A stretch of 38,017 nt of DNA from the NCBI RefSeq assembly GCF_947039875.1, contig NZ_CAMRAN010000037.1, positions 1-38,017 of the forward strand, read 5' to 3'. The position numbers and the translations under genes were made by a program. This DNA is from an uncultured Photobacterium sp. GTDB taxonomy: Bacteria > Pseudomonadota > Gammaproteobacteria > Enterobacterales > Vibrionaceae. Under the pieces are notes generated by a model. It searched no databases, had not been told where the DNA came from, and was given only the letters and a program-made list of their open reading frames with translations. Numbering within the stretch: position 1 is the first letter of the stretch; the number at the start of each line of letters is the position of its first letter. Shown piece by piece: positions 8,308 through 16,994 of this stretch.

Positions 8308-9171
8308 TTATTTTCTAAATTTGAAAAAAGTAAATTTTATTCGATACCATAGCTGTCGTAAGGATGCGAATTTGTATCGATTTCGTGTCGTTATTTTTAT
8401 TTTTGAACCAGTTATGTTTGCAAATTGCGACCTAAATTGTTTTTCCCATTGCTCGCCATATCTTTTTGCAAAACATTTTTCCATTTCAGCTTGTGCCTGA
8501 CAGCGATATTCATATGCTGATTCATCGGCAAGGTTTAATTTATGTAGTTGATTTGTCTTCCAATGTACCCATAGATCACGTGATACAACAGCACTTAATC
8601 CATTATTTAACGCTATGTGTTGAAGCTCAATATCGATACCGTGTCCCCTTTTTAAGTCAGTGTTGAAATAAGCGGCATGTTTTTTGTAACAGATAGATAA
8701 AAGCTGGTGCGAAACTAGAGTCATAATCGGTTGGGCTGAATAGGTCGAATGATAGGGTATGTTGTGCTGAGTAAGATCATGGTGGGATTGTTCAGGGCTG
8801 ATTGTTTCTGTCTCTCCCCCCTCTAGAGAAGCCATAACAACGCCAAAAGATGCTGATAGTTCATCAATCGTCTGATGGCAGATATCAAGATAGTCAATGG
8901 TGGGATCAAGTTTTGCACTGGTTGTTATCAATAAATAGTAATCAGAAGGACGATAAGTCATAAGAAATTTGAGGGTTACATTTGCTTGCCCAGAAAAACG
9001 AACATTAAACGGCAATGCTAAATTGGTTGAAAGTGCTGGCGGTGCTTTATCTGAACCATTATCAACAACAATAATGTGATCTGGAGAAAAATTGTTCTTA
9101 ATTAGACAGTCGTACGTCTCATCCGTTTGCTTTGGAAGATTATAGTTAAATATAACACATTGTATTTTCAT
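8308..9171 (-). CDS. GT2-like (GT-A fold) glycosyltransferase
   Basis: A 287-residue cytosolic glycosyltransferase-like protein. The N-terminus has the nucleotide-binding beginning of family 2 enzymes: CVIFNYN (5-11) and IIVVDNGSD (33-41). The strand that normally ends in the metal-binding Asp-X-Asp reads YYLLITTSAKLDP, so the usual acidic pair is missing or displaced, which is odd. A later acidic RGHGIDIELQH segment may hold the catalytic base. The C-terminus is basic, consistent with membrane association. It lies upstream of wzx (83-base gap) in the same leftward transcript and only 24 bases from the divergent fusion gene at 9196. It probably adds one sugar of the repeat unit; donor and acceptor are unknown. 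Confidence 0.7.
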   Translation of the reverse strand: MKIQCVIFNYNLPKQTDETYDCLIKNNFSPDHIIVVDNGSDKAPPALSTNLALPFNVRFSGQANVTLKFLMTYRPSDYYLLITTSAKLDPTIDYLDICHQTIDELSASFGVVMASLEGGETETISPEQSHHDLTQHNIPYHSTYSAQPIMTLVSHQLLSICYKKHAAYFNTDLKRGHGIDIELQHIALNNGLSAVVSRDLWVHWKTNQLHKLNLADESAYEYRCQAQAEMEKCFAKRYGEQWEKQFRSQFANITGSKIKITTRNRYKFASLRQLWYRIKFTFFKFRK

Positions 9172-9195
9172 TAATTATTATCCATAGGTTGCATT

Positions 9196-10986
9196 ATGAA
9201 TAGAGTGATGAGTAAAGTAATGATTGTAGATGTATCCTTACTCGATCGTTTAATTGCATTGTTATACAGTGTAGTAAGTTTTCCAGTATGGGTTTGTTAT
9301 GCCGTTCAAAACTATAGCTTATGTGGACGAGTAGTGAGTCGGTATGAGTATTGTTGCGGTTTTGATTATCGTTTTTATCAAACTAGCCGATTAGCGAGAT
9401 TATTGGCTGTTGTAAAGGGAGAATTACATCTCATTGGCTTTTCACCGAAAATTGCTTATAGCAGTGATAACCAGTATGTTGGTGCTTTTTCTGCGCGAGA
9501 TATTCATGAAAATTTAGGCATTACGCCACCAGAATATCATCATTTAAGTGATGATATGGAATTGAATATGTATTGGTGGAAAAAGATGATATATCCGCTG
9601 CTATATGCTTATTCTTTATTATTTAAAGTGACACACAAACCCATTAATCAGCGAATAAAATGGTTTGGTATTGAGGTCTTTAATGGCCAACAAAGTATAG
9701 CATTAAACATCATTAAACAATTGATTATCGCAATACCTAAAAAAACACCAAGCCTAATTGGTTATGTTAATGCTGATTGTTTAAATAAGTTAAAGGATAG
9801 CCGTCGGTACCGTAAAAACTTAGCTAAATTTAATTTAGTACTGCCCGATGGCGTTGGACTTAAATGGGCGTTAAAACTGAAAGGTATATTGCCGGGTGAT
9901 AATATTAATGGCACCGATTTTAGCCCTAAAATTTTAGAGTTAGCAGCACAAGAAAATTGGTCTGTATTTTTCCTTGGCGGCGAGGAAGATATTTCAAAAA
10001 ATGCGCTCGCTAAATTTAAGACTATGTATCCTAATTTAAATGTTGCGGGCAGTCATCATGGTTTTTTTAGTGATGATAAATTAGTTATTGATTATATAAA
10101 TAAAGCAAAAGCTCAGATATTATTTATTGGGTTTGGTTCACCCATACAAGAACAATGGGCTATTGATAATTATAAACATTTATCAGTTAATCTCGTTATT
10201 TGTGTGGGGGGGATGTTTGATTTTTATGCGGGAAAAGTACAAAGAGCACCTTTACTGGTAAGACAGATTGGGTGTGAATGGCTATACCGATTATATCAAG
10301 AGCCTAAGCGGTTATGGAATCGCTATATCGTTGGCAATGCAAATTTTATATTTTGGAATATTTCACATGCATTAGATATTAGAATGTTTTTTTTGAATTT
10401 CTTTTCGCGAACTCTTGATATAATTATTTCTTCTATTGCACTAATAATGTGGGCGCCATTTCATATTATTTTATGTGGTTTGTTATTTATTACAGAACGA
10501 AAAAACCCAATATTTAAACAAGTAAGAGTTGGGAAAAATGGTCAACGGTTTATTATGTATAAATATACAACAATGGACAGTGATATTATTTTAGAAGAAG
10601 AGGAATTTAAACAATATGTGAGTGATGGAATTAGATATAAAAACAAATCAGACCCAAGAATAACAAGATTTGGATTTTGGTTAAGAAAGTTTTCTGTTGA
10701 TGAGGTTCCTCAATTTCTTAATGTATTAAAAGGTGATATGAAGTTGGTTGGTCCACGACCAGCTTTAGAAGATGAAGTTGATAAATATACTCAAGTGCAT
10801 AAATTACGCTTACTTATTAAACCAGGAATGACTGGGTTATGGCAAGTTTCAGGTCGTTCTGATTTATCATGTAAAAAGCAATTTGAGTTAGACTTAAATT
10901 ATGTTGTGACGAGATCAATAGTATTAGATCTTATTATTTTAATTAAAACTATTCCTGCTGTTTTTAGTGCGAAAGGAGCAATGTAA
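9196..10986 (+). CDS. Three-part fusion: degenerate sugar transferase + WecG/TagA glycosyltransferase + phosphoglycosyl transferase
   Basis: A 596-residue protein with three units. Residues about 14-90 look like a decayed bacterial sugar transferase: a membrane helix after LLDRLIALL, and VVKGELHLIGFSP (72-84) matching the NVLKGDM.LVGPRP motif, but with S64-R65 where the catalytic Asp-Glu should be. Residues about 170-375 are a WecG/TagA/CpsF (GT26) glycosyltransferase with LPDGVG (216-221), NGTD (238-241), GFGSPIQEQW (312-321) and CVGGMFDFYAG (336-346). Residues about 400-596 are an intact PglC/WcaJ-type phosphoglycosyl transferase with a helix after T406-L407-D408, dyad D502-E503, LVGPRP (517-522) and KPGMTGLWQVSGR (542-554). 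It should start the repeat unit on undecaprenyl phosphate and add a second sugar. The start is ATG 9196 (agg seven bases before); ATGs at 9208 and 9220 are possible. aaggag near its end serves the next gene. Confidence 0.85.
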   Translation: MNRVMSKVMIVDVSLLDRLIALLYSVVSFPVWVCYAVQNYSLCGRVVSRYEYCCGFDYRFYQTSRLARLLAVVKGELHLIGFSPKIAYSSDNQYVGAFSARDIHENLGITPPEYHHLSDDMELNMYWWKKMIYPLLYAYSLLFKVTHKPINQRIKWFGIEVFNGQQSIALNIIKQLIIAIPKKTPSLIGYVNADCLNKLKDSRRYRKNLAKFNLVLPDGVGLKWALKLKGILPGDNINGTDFSPKILELAAQENWSVFFLGGEEDISKNALAKFKTMYPNLNVAGSHHGFFSDDKLVIDYINKAKAQILFIGFGSPIQEQWAIDNYKHLSVNLVICVGGMFDFYAGKVQRAPLLVRQIGCEWLYRLYQEPKRLWNRYIVGNANFIFWNISHALDIRMFFLNFFSRTLDIIISSIALIMWAPFHIILCGLLFITERKNPIFKQVRVGKNGQRFIMYKYTTMDSDIILEEEEFKQYVSDGIRYKNKSDPRITRFGFWLRKFSVDEVPQFLNVLKGDMKLVGPRPALEDEVDKYTQVHKLRLLIKPGMTGLWQVSGRSDLSCKKQFELDLNYVVTRSIVLDLIILIKTIPAVFSAKGAM

Positions 10987-12152
10987 TGCATGCTCTTACT
11001 ATTTTGTTAATTATTGGAATGTTATTAGGTTGTGCAAATGAGCGCACAATTAATAGTTATAGTTCTACTAAATGTTTAAATTATTGTAATGAAAATTGCA
11101 ATTATCATACAGACCAAAAATATACAAATAGTAATATCACTGGAAATATTAATAACAATGTAGACAGAATTTTAAATAAAAATGAAATATTATCAGCTGG
11201 TGATGTGTTAAATGTTAACATTTTGAATAATGTTACATTATCTAAAGATTATATAATTAAATCAAATGGCAATATATATCTACCTTGGATTGCTCCGATA
11301 CAGGCTGAAGGACTGTCTATTGATGAACTAAATGAAAAAATACTAACTTCTTATATTGCTAATGATATTTTTAAAAAGGACAGTTTTTATCCTATTATCA
11401 CTGTTATAAAATATGCTCCTATTTCAATAAAAGTTAATGGCGAGGTGTTTAAACCAGGATTTATCATTATTAATAAAAATGATCCTATACTTAATCATTA
11501 TAAGGATTTAGGTATTTCTCATACAGAGGATAAGATGCTTACTTTAGCGATTAAACTAGCAGGAGGAATAAAACCGACGGCGGATATAACAAATGTTAGA
11601 TTAGTTCGTGGTGGGGTAAGTTATATAATTGATCTTAATGGTGTTTTAAGTGATGGTGGTTTTAAAGATATTCCATTGGCAAATGGTGATGAAATTTATA
11701 TTGGATCTTCATTATGTGTTGATGCTGATTTAATTCGAGTTTCAAAGATAACCCCAATTGGTATTAAGCTATTCTTATCTAATACAACAATTCCTGCAGA
11801 AAATAATAATTTAAGTAATATTAATCGTGATACGAGAGAGATGCCTTATGGATCTCGGCTTATGGATGCAGTCTTTAATGCCAATTGTATGGGCGGAACG
11901 GAATCAACAAATAGTGGTCGAGGGGTTTTATTAATAACATCCTTAAATAATGACGATAATCTAGTGGCATTAAAAATTGGGACATATGATTTAGTTAAGC
12001 ATAGGAATAATCCCCATTATAATCCTTATTTAATGAATGGCGACAAAATAGCTTGTTATGATTCAGGAATGACGAATTACTTGGCGATTGTTAAGTCATT
12101 AACTGAAACATTATTACCAATCACTCTTCTACATGGATTAATAGGATGGTAA
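10986..12152 (+). CDS. Wza-like polysaccharide export lipoprotein
   Basis: A 388-residue outer-membrane-type lipoprotein of the polysaccharide export family. A lipoprotein signal with lipobox LLGC places the lipid-bearing cysteine at C16, followed by Ala, compatible with outer-membrane sorting. The Poly_export domain is recognisable at ILSAGDVLNVNI to ILTSYI, followed by soluble ligand-binding beta-grasp units (IKVNGEVFKPG and LVRGGVSYIIDLNG). Wza-type proteins form the outer-membrane channel for capsule or exopolysaccharide. Its ATG overlaps the stop of the fusion gene by one base and has aaggag seven bases upstream, so the two are translationally coupled; the next gene overlaps by seven bases. 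The coding sequence is strongly AT-rich. Confidence 0.87.
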   Translation: MHALTILLIIGMLLGCANERTINSYSSTKCLNYCNENCNYHTDQKYTNSNITGNINNNVDRILNKNEILSAGDVLNVNILNNVTLSKDYIIKSNGNIYLPWIAPIQAEGLSIDELNEKILTSYIANDIFKKDSFYPIITVIKYAPISIKVNGEVFKPGFIIINKNDPILNHYKDLGISHTEDKMLTLAIKLAGGIKPTADITNVRLVRGGVSYIIDLNGVLSDGGFKDIPLANGDEIYIGSSLCVDADLIRVSKITPIGIKLFLSNTTIPAENNNLSNINRDTREMPYGSRLMDAVFNANCMGGTESTNSGRGVLLITSLNNDDNLVALKIGTYDLVKHRNNPHYNPYLMNGDKIACYDSGMTNYLAIVKSLTETLLPITLLHGLIGW

Positions 12153-13471
12153 TTAAAGCATTGAAATATAACCTTCTTTTTTTCCTTGTTGGATTGATTT
12201 TTATATGGGGAGTATTAGTAGGCGCTTTGATGCTAAAGAATAAATATGAAGGTCGATTAACGATTATTTTCCCATCTTCTCAATCAGATACACGGTTAAA
12301 GTTATTAAGTATTGGTGAGATGACAACGAATAATAAATCTATTTTTTCTAATATGAAAATAGATCCGAAAGAGACATATAAAGAAATTATTATGAGTAAT
12401 GAGATGAGAGTTAATATTGCAGATGATCTTGACTTGACATTTTTTAACATACCGGCACCGAAAATTACTAATGTTCCTCAAACACCATTAATAAAAATTT
12501 CTATGGTTAGTGATCATAAGAAAAATTTGGTGTCTATGCTAAATTCTTTACTTTATAATTTAAATAATAAAATAGAAAAAAAACGGAATAAGTATATTGA
12601 GTTTAGAAACATATCTAATCAAATAAAAATTGATAATTCTAAATTTAAAATAGATTTGTTAACAGAGAAAATAAAAAACATTAGAGTTGAGTATAATATT
12701 TTACATGATAATTCTAATGATTATTATTCTGAAAAATTATTTAAGCTTGATGATGTTTTACGTAATAAAAAAATAGAATTAATATCATTGAGGACGAAAT
12801 TAGAGCAATTTGATAAAATATTGAAATTATCAGCAGAAGAAGCTTCTTTAGCATTATATATTAACTCAGATTATATTTTGAAACAGCTATATCAAGAAAG
12901 GGCTGAAGTATCATCAAAACGATCACTATTAGCTGCCGTTAGTGGTGCGAATAATCCTGACTTGAAAAATATAAAAGAAGAATACCGCCAGTTAACAAAT
13001 TATATAAATAATAGACTGTCTTTTTTAAATAAAGGCCTAAATGATAATAATACAAAAAGATTAATTCTTAATATAGATATTGATGAGCGTTCTGAAATAT
13101 TTAAAGTTTATGTGCTAAACAAAATAGAATATCAAACAGTAGTGAATGAATTTAATCAAATAGATATTGAGATAAAAACATTAAAAAATACATTAATAGA
13201 AATGTTAGATAAACAAAATCAATTAGAAATGCTAACAAAAAAATTAGAACTTCATGAGGCTATATATTTTTCAAAATTAAGTAATGAACAGGCCTATATT
13301 GATGACGCAGAATATATTTATCCTGATATTCAATTATGGGAAGTTGCAAAAATAGTAAGTGAAAAAGGTAAATATACGCATATTATTATAATTGTTATTG
13401 GTATTATTACTTCTATTATTTGGGTTGTTATTTTATGTCTATTTTACAAGAAACAACATTTAAAAATCTAG
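12146..13471 (+). CDS. Chain-length determinant (PCP/Wzz-like) protein without kinase domain
   Basis: A 441-residue protein with the layout of a polysaccharide co-polymerase: membrane helix at about 8-29 (NLLFFLVGLIFIWGVLVG), a long hydrophilic, lysine- and asparagine-rich region (30-405) predicted to be mostly helical and coiled-coil, and a second helix at about 410-432. It sits between the Wza-like and Wzy-like genes, as expected for a protein that sets chain length and bridges the inner membrane to the exporter. No Walker motif or tyrosine-rich tail is present, so it is not a Wzc-type autokinase, and no Wzb phosphatase is nearby. Sequence conservation is low; the call rests on topology and neighbours. 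Its start overlaps the previous gene by seven bases. Confidence 0.72.
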   Translation: MVIKALKYNLLFFLVGLIFIWGVLVGALMLKNKYEGRLTIIFPSSQSDTRLKLLSIGEMTTNNKSIFSNMKIDPKETYKEIIMSNEMRVNIADDLDLTFFNIPAPKITNVPQTPLIKISMVSDHKKNLVSMLNSLLYNLNNKIEKKRNKYIEFRNISNQIKIDNSKFKIDLLTEKIKNIRVEYNILHDNSNDYYSEKLFKLDDVLRNKKIELISLRTKLEQFDKILKLSAEEASLALYINSDYILKQLYQERAEVSSKRSLLAAVSGANNPDLKNIKEEYRQLTNYINNRLSFLNKGLNDNNTKRLILNIDIDERSEIFKVYVLNKIEYQTVVNEFNQIDIEIKTLKNTLIEMLDKQNQLEMLTKKLELHEAIYFSKLSNEQAYIDDAEYIYPDIQLWEVAKIVSEKGKYTHIIIIVIGIITSIIWVVILCLFYKKQHLKI

Positions 13472-14739
13472 ATGAAAGAATAATATACTTTACGATAATC
13501 CTCACTTATCCATTATATTTAATAGGTGGTTTATACTTAGTCGGCCCGATTTTAGCTTGGATTTTGCTGTATCGTTCTTTAGTTATTATTTTTAATGTTA
13601 AAATAAAAATACATCATTTATCAATTGCTTGGATTGTTTCTATCTTATTAATTGAAGTTGTTGTTGTTATTGGTTCATTGAATACTGGTCATAGTATATT
13701 AATGACAATAAAGTCAACAATTGGTTGGGCTAAAGGGTGGGCATTAATCGGGATATTTATATTTATAGGGTCGATTTTACCTATTAGATATTATATATTT
13801 CAAAGAGCTATAATAAATATATTGTGGCAAAGTTTATTAATATCACCTTTCCTTATTGTTGTCGCTTTTCTTAATTTCCCAACTTTACTCTATATATCAC
13901 CATTGAAATTTTTTGGTGGTGGAGGTGAACAGTTTTTTAAAGTGTGGTTATATTGGAATGATTCAAATACAGGGTTACCTAGGTGGCAATTATTTGCACC
14001 TTGGTCTCCTGCATTAGCATTTTATGCGTTATTAGCATTGTCCATTATTTTACCTCGACCATCAGATAAAACAAAATATGTTGCATTATTTTCTGCGATT
14101 GTTTTAGTCCTCTTATCTGAATCGAGAGCTGGAATTGTCATATTACTGATGTTGATATATATATATGCAATTAGCTATTTTTTTGATGTGATATTTATTC
14201 TATTTATGATGCTTATTTGTTGTTTGTTGTTTGGTGTTTTTCTTAACGAAATAGTTGAAGGTGTTTCTGGTTTAGTGAATTATATTAATAGTATGCGATC
14301 AAAATCTAGTATGATAAGGCAAACATTAAATGATATTGGTTTGTATCGATGGTATAGCGAATCTTTTTGGTTCGGGCATGGGAATGTTGAACGAGGCCCT
14401 CATATTGTACAATTTATGCCAATAGGAAGTCATCATACATTTATTGGGTTATTATTCATAAAGGGAATAATAGGTTTGTTACTCTATGTTATTCCTTTAG
14501 TCGTAACTACTTTATATTTATTTATTAAGAGCTTTATACGGCGTGATTATTTGTCAGGATTTTTTGTTATTCTGATTTTTTTTATGTATTCATTTACTGA
14601 GAATATTGAGATTTTATCTTATTTGATGTGGTCGGGATGGCTATTTATTGGAATGACTTTACGAGCATGTTTTTATGATTGTCATTTTAATGAGATTGAC
14701 TTTGAAGATAACGGCCAAGTGTTTGTTGTGCCAAAGTAA
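13435..14739 (+). CDS. Wzy/WaaL-like O-antigen polymerase or ligase
   Basis: A 434-residue inner-membrane protein with ten or more helices over most of its length. The Wzy_C/O-antigen ligase hallmarks are LSESRAGIVILL in the middle and, after a periplasmic loop, GHGNVERGPHI and GSHHTFIGLLFIKGIIG. Such enzymes polymerise lipid-linked repeat units or ligate them to an acceptor on the periplasmic side. With a flippase, PCP and Wza homologues nearby, polymerase is the likelier role. ATG 13435 is chosen over a TTG at 13420; either overlaps the PCP gene. Its 3' end overlaps the convergent glycosyltransferase gene by 53 bases with no terminator between. Very AT-rich. Confidence 0.8.
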   Translation: MSILQETTFKNLDERIIYFTIILTYPLYLIGGLYLVGPILAWILLYRSLVIIFNVKIKIHHLSIAWIVSILLIEVVVVIGSLNTGHSILMTIKSTIGWAKGWALIGIFIFIGSILPIRYYIFQRAIINILWQSLLISPFLIVVAFLNFPTLLYISPLKFFGGGGEQFFKVWLYWNDSNTGLPRWQLFAPWSPALAFYALLALSIILPRPSDKTKYVALFSAIVLVLLSESRAGIVILLMLIYIYAISYFFDVIFILFMMLICCLLFGVFLNEIVEGVSGLVNYINSMRSKSSMIRQTLNDIGLYRWYSESFWFGHGNVERGPHIVQFMPIGSHHTFIGLLFIKGIIGLLLYVIPLVVTTLYLFIKSFIRRDYLSGFFVILIFFMYSFTENIEILSYLMWSGWLFIGMTLRACFYDCHFNEIDFEDNGQVFVVPK

Positions 14740-15712
14740 ATATTCGAGAAAATATTATTTTTGGTAATATAACCAATAATATACTTGAACCTAGTGTCAC
14801 TATAGTTCTAGTCGGCTCTTCAATTACTATTTTAGGATAAATTCGTATAGCTTTAAATATGTAGCAGATAGATTCTTTCTTGTTGTTTTTTATTATAGCC
14901 CAGCGTGATATGTATCGTAATTGATAAGCGAGTGCTTTATGTCTATATTGTTTAATTAGATTAGGATTATAATTCCGCACTTTAGTATTCATTTTTAACC
15001 AATTCAAGAGCTGTTTTTTATAATCTGAAGACAAGCCCTGAACATTTATTCTATAAATTGTTAGTGGAAAAGCTAACCCTTTCATTTTTAGATTTGTAAT
15101 AGTCGATAATCGCATCCAACATTCAACATCTTCAGATTGGGTTAATGATTCATCAAAAAATTGCATGTCAGCATGGTGATTTTGACAATAAAAGCCAATT
15201 TTTTTTAAGACAACTGTTTTAATCACGGCAGATGATCCATTACCTATAGGATTTCGGCAATAAAGATCACTAATTGTGATGTTATTTATTTTTGGCGTCT
15301 GCTGTAGGTTAATGGATTTATTATCCATGTTAATAAGCTTTGATTGGCTATAGCTCATAGAAATAGTTGGGTTCAGTTGGTGTAAATAATAATGGGCCTT
15401 TAACTTATCTTTATGCCATAAATCATCGCCATCTAGAAAAGCGATAAATTGACCTTTAGCGTGACGAATACCCGTATTTCTTGCACCACTTAAGCCTCGG
15501 TTTTCTTGCTCGATAAGTTGAAACCGCGCATCTTTTTCTGCAAATTGTTTACATATATTAACGGAGTTATCTTTACTGCCATCGTTAATTATCAGCACCT
15601 CAAAATTTGAGAAGCTTTGCACCAATACCGATTTTAGGCTGTCATATAGATATTCTTCTACGTTGTAGATCGGTATTACAATCGAAAAAAAAGGGGGATT
15701 AAAAGAAACCAT
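14687..15712 (-). CDS. Family 2 glycosyltransferase (GT-A fold)
   Basis: A 341-residue glycosyltransferase with a clear GT2 N-terminus: SIVIPIYN (10-17), LIINDGSKDNS (40-50), GLSGARNTGI (73-82) and the metal-binding FLDGDDLW (92-99) with D94, D96 and D97. The second half is less conserved and ends with a hydrophobic, basic stretch suggesting membrane attachment. It should add one sugar to the lipid-linked repeat unit on the cytosolic side. The frame is open to 15757, but ATG 15712 starts just before the conserved domain and follows ggtgg; it overlaps the upstream fusion gene by 14 bases, so the two are probably translated together. Its end overlaps the Wzy-like gene on the other strand. Confidence 0.88.
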   Translation of the reverse strand: MVSFNPPFFSIVIPIYNVEEYLYDSLKSVLVQSFSNFEVLIINDGSKDNSVNICKQFAEKDARFQLIEQENRGLSGARNTGIRHAKGQFIAFLDGDDLWHKDKLKAHYYLHQLNPTISMSYSQSKLINMDNKSINLQQTPKINNITISDLYCRNPIGNGSSAVIKTVVLKKIGFYCQNHHADMQFFDESLTQSEDVECWMRLSTITNLKMKGLAFPLTIYRINVQGLSSDYKKQLLNWLKMNTKVRNYNPNLIKQYRHKALAYQLRYISRWAIIKNNKKESICYIFKAIRIYPKIVIEEPTRTIVTLGSSILLVILPKIIFSRIFTLAQQTLGRYLQSQSH

Positions 15713-16994
15713 ATTTTGCCACCAATTCATCAACATGAATATCATTGGATATATCATTTAAAATATGTCGCTCATTACGGGTAAGCGTAAGAGCCTGTTC
15801 AATTACTTTCCTCTCAACGTGTCGGGGTACAACAACAATACCTTCATTATCAGCATAAATTAAACAGTTAGGTTCAACAGTTACATTATCAAGCGTAATT
15901 GTTTTATTGAAATGTTCAACAACGGCTCTATTTTTAACATCTTGGCAGTTATAGCCTGTAGAAAAAACAGGATAATTGAGGTTTGCAACATTTTGGCTAT
16001 CACGAGTTACGCCACCAACAATCGTGCCGATAGCACCAGAACGAATAGCGAGATTAGCATTCAACTCACCAAAGTAGGCATAATTAGAAATTTCATTTTC
16101 AACCACAATAATGTCATTAGGAACAATATATTTATAGGTATTTAACGCGTTGTAGATTCCTGATGGAGATTCATCTTGCTTTTTTTTGCGAAGCTTTAAT
16201 GTTTTCGCACGACCAAAGATTTTAGTGGGGGTATAGGGTTTAAGAGTTGTAATTATTTGGTTTGGATAACCCAATTCATCTAATATGTCAGATAATATTG
16301 CGCTTGATATGGATGCTGAAATATTTTGTAGTAAGTGATTTTCTTTTTCTCGTATTCCTGCTGCGATGAGGTTGGCTAGTTGAAAATCTTCAGCCCAATT
16401 GACATCAATCGCTTCTATCGGTGTTGCGTATACAAGATAGGGGTTATCTCCGACGCGTCTTTTTAATGTAAGCGCATTGTCACGATACATAATATACATC
16501 CCCATAGTTTCTATGATCGTATCTGTAAGGTCGACACTATTGGGTATATGCTCAATATCATAAGCTGGACGATTATTATGCCATAAATATTGTTTTTCTT
16601 TTTTTACCATTACAGCACTGTCATAGTCAGGATTATTTATTAGTGTTTCTAAGGTATCTTCAATCGTTTGAATTTCAATAAATGGGCTGGTGCATAAAAT
16701 TTGTAAATAAATATCAGCATCAATATGTGAAACTTCATTTAAAAATAATGCATTACCATCAGTTGTGTTACTGGCTAACTGGCGCTCTCGTTTCATGATG
16801 TGGATAGGGAGCTCGTTAGCTATTTCTATAAACTCATCGCTATCAGTATCCAGCCATACCTCATCAATAGATGGGCACTTTATTAGCTTCTCTAACATAT
16901 TGATAAAAAGAGGTTTACCATCAAGCAATTGGCTGTTTTTTGATGGTATACGATCACTGTTACCTTTTGCTGGAACAACGGCGACTATTTTCAT
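15699..16994 (-). CDS. Cytidylyltransferase (NeuA/KdsB-like) fused to RraA/HMG-aldolase-like domain
   Basis: A 431-residue two-domain protein. Residues 1 to about 225 are a CMP-sugar synthetase-type nucleotidyltransferase: VVPAKGNSDRIPSKN (6-20) is the CTP-binding loop, followed by LQILCTSPF and IDVNWAEDFQLA with the metal-binding acidic residues. Residues about 235-431 match the RraA / 4-hydroxy-4-methyl-2-oxoglutarate aldolase fold: IGTIVGGVTRDSQNV with R331-D332 at the position of the aldolase metal/pyruvate site, YPVFSTGYNCQDV, and CLIYADNEGIVVVP. The first domain should activate an acidic 2-keto-3-deoxy sugar (Kdo or nonulosonate) with CTP. The second could make or cleave such a sugar with pyruvate, or be structural. 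The start overlaps the kdsD stop by four bases (ATGA), so the two are coupled. Domain assignment is firm; joint function is inferred. Confidence 0.82.
   Translation of the reverse strand: MKIVAVVPAKGNSDRIPSKNSQLLDGKPLFINMLEKLIKCPSIDEVWLDTDSDEFIEIANELPIHIMKRERQLASNTTDGNALFLNEVSHIDADIYLQILCTSPFIEIQTIEDTLETLINNPDYDSAVMVKKEKQYLWHNNRPAYDIEHIPNSVDLTDTIIETMGMYIMYRDNALTLKRRVGDNPYLVYATPIEAIDVNWAEDFQLANLIAAGIREKENHLLQNISASISSAILSDILDELGYPNQIITTLKPYTPTKIFGRAKTLKLRKKKQDESPSGIYNALNTYKYIVPNDIIVVENEISNYAYFGELNANLAIRSGAIGTIVGGVTRDSQNVANLNYPVFSTGYNCQDVKNRAVVEHFNKTITLDNVTVEPNCLIYADNEGIVVVPRHVERKVIEQALTLTRNERHILNDISNDIHVDELVAKYGFF

Noticed and set aside
12146..13471. Wzc-type tyrosine autokinase
   Set aside because: No Walker A or B motif and no tyrosine-rich tail; the protein ends shortly after its second membrane helix.
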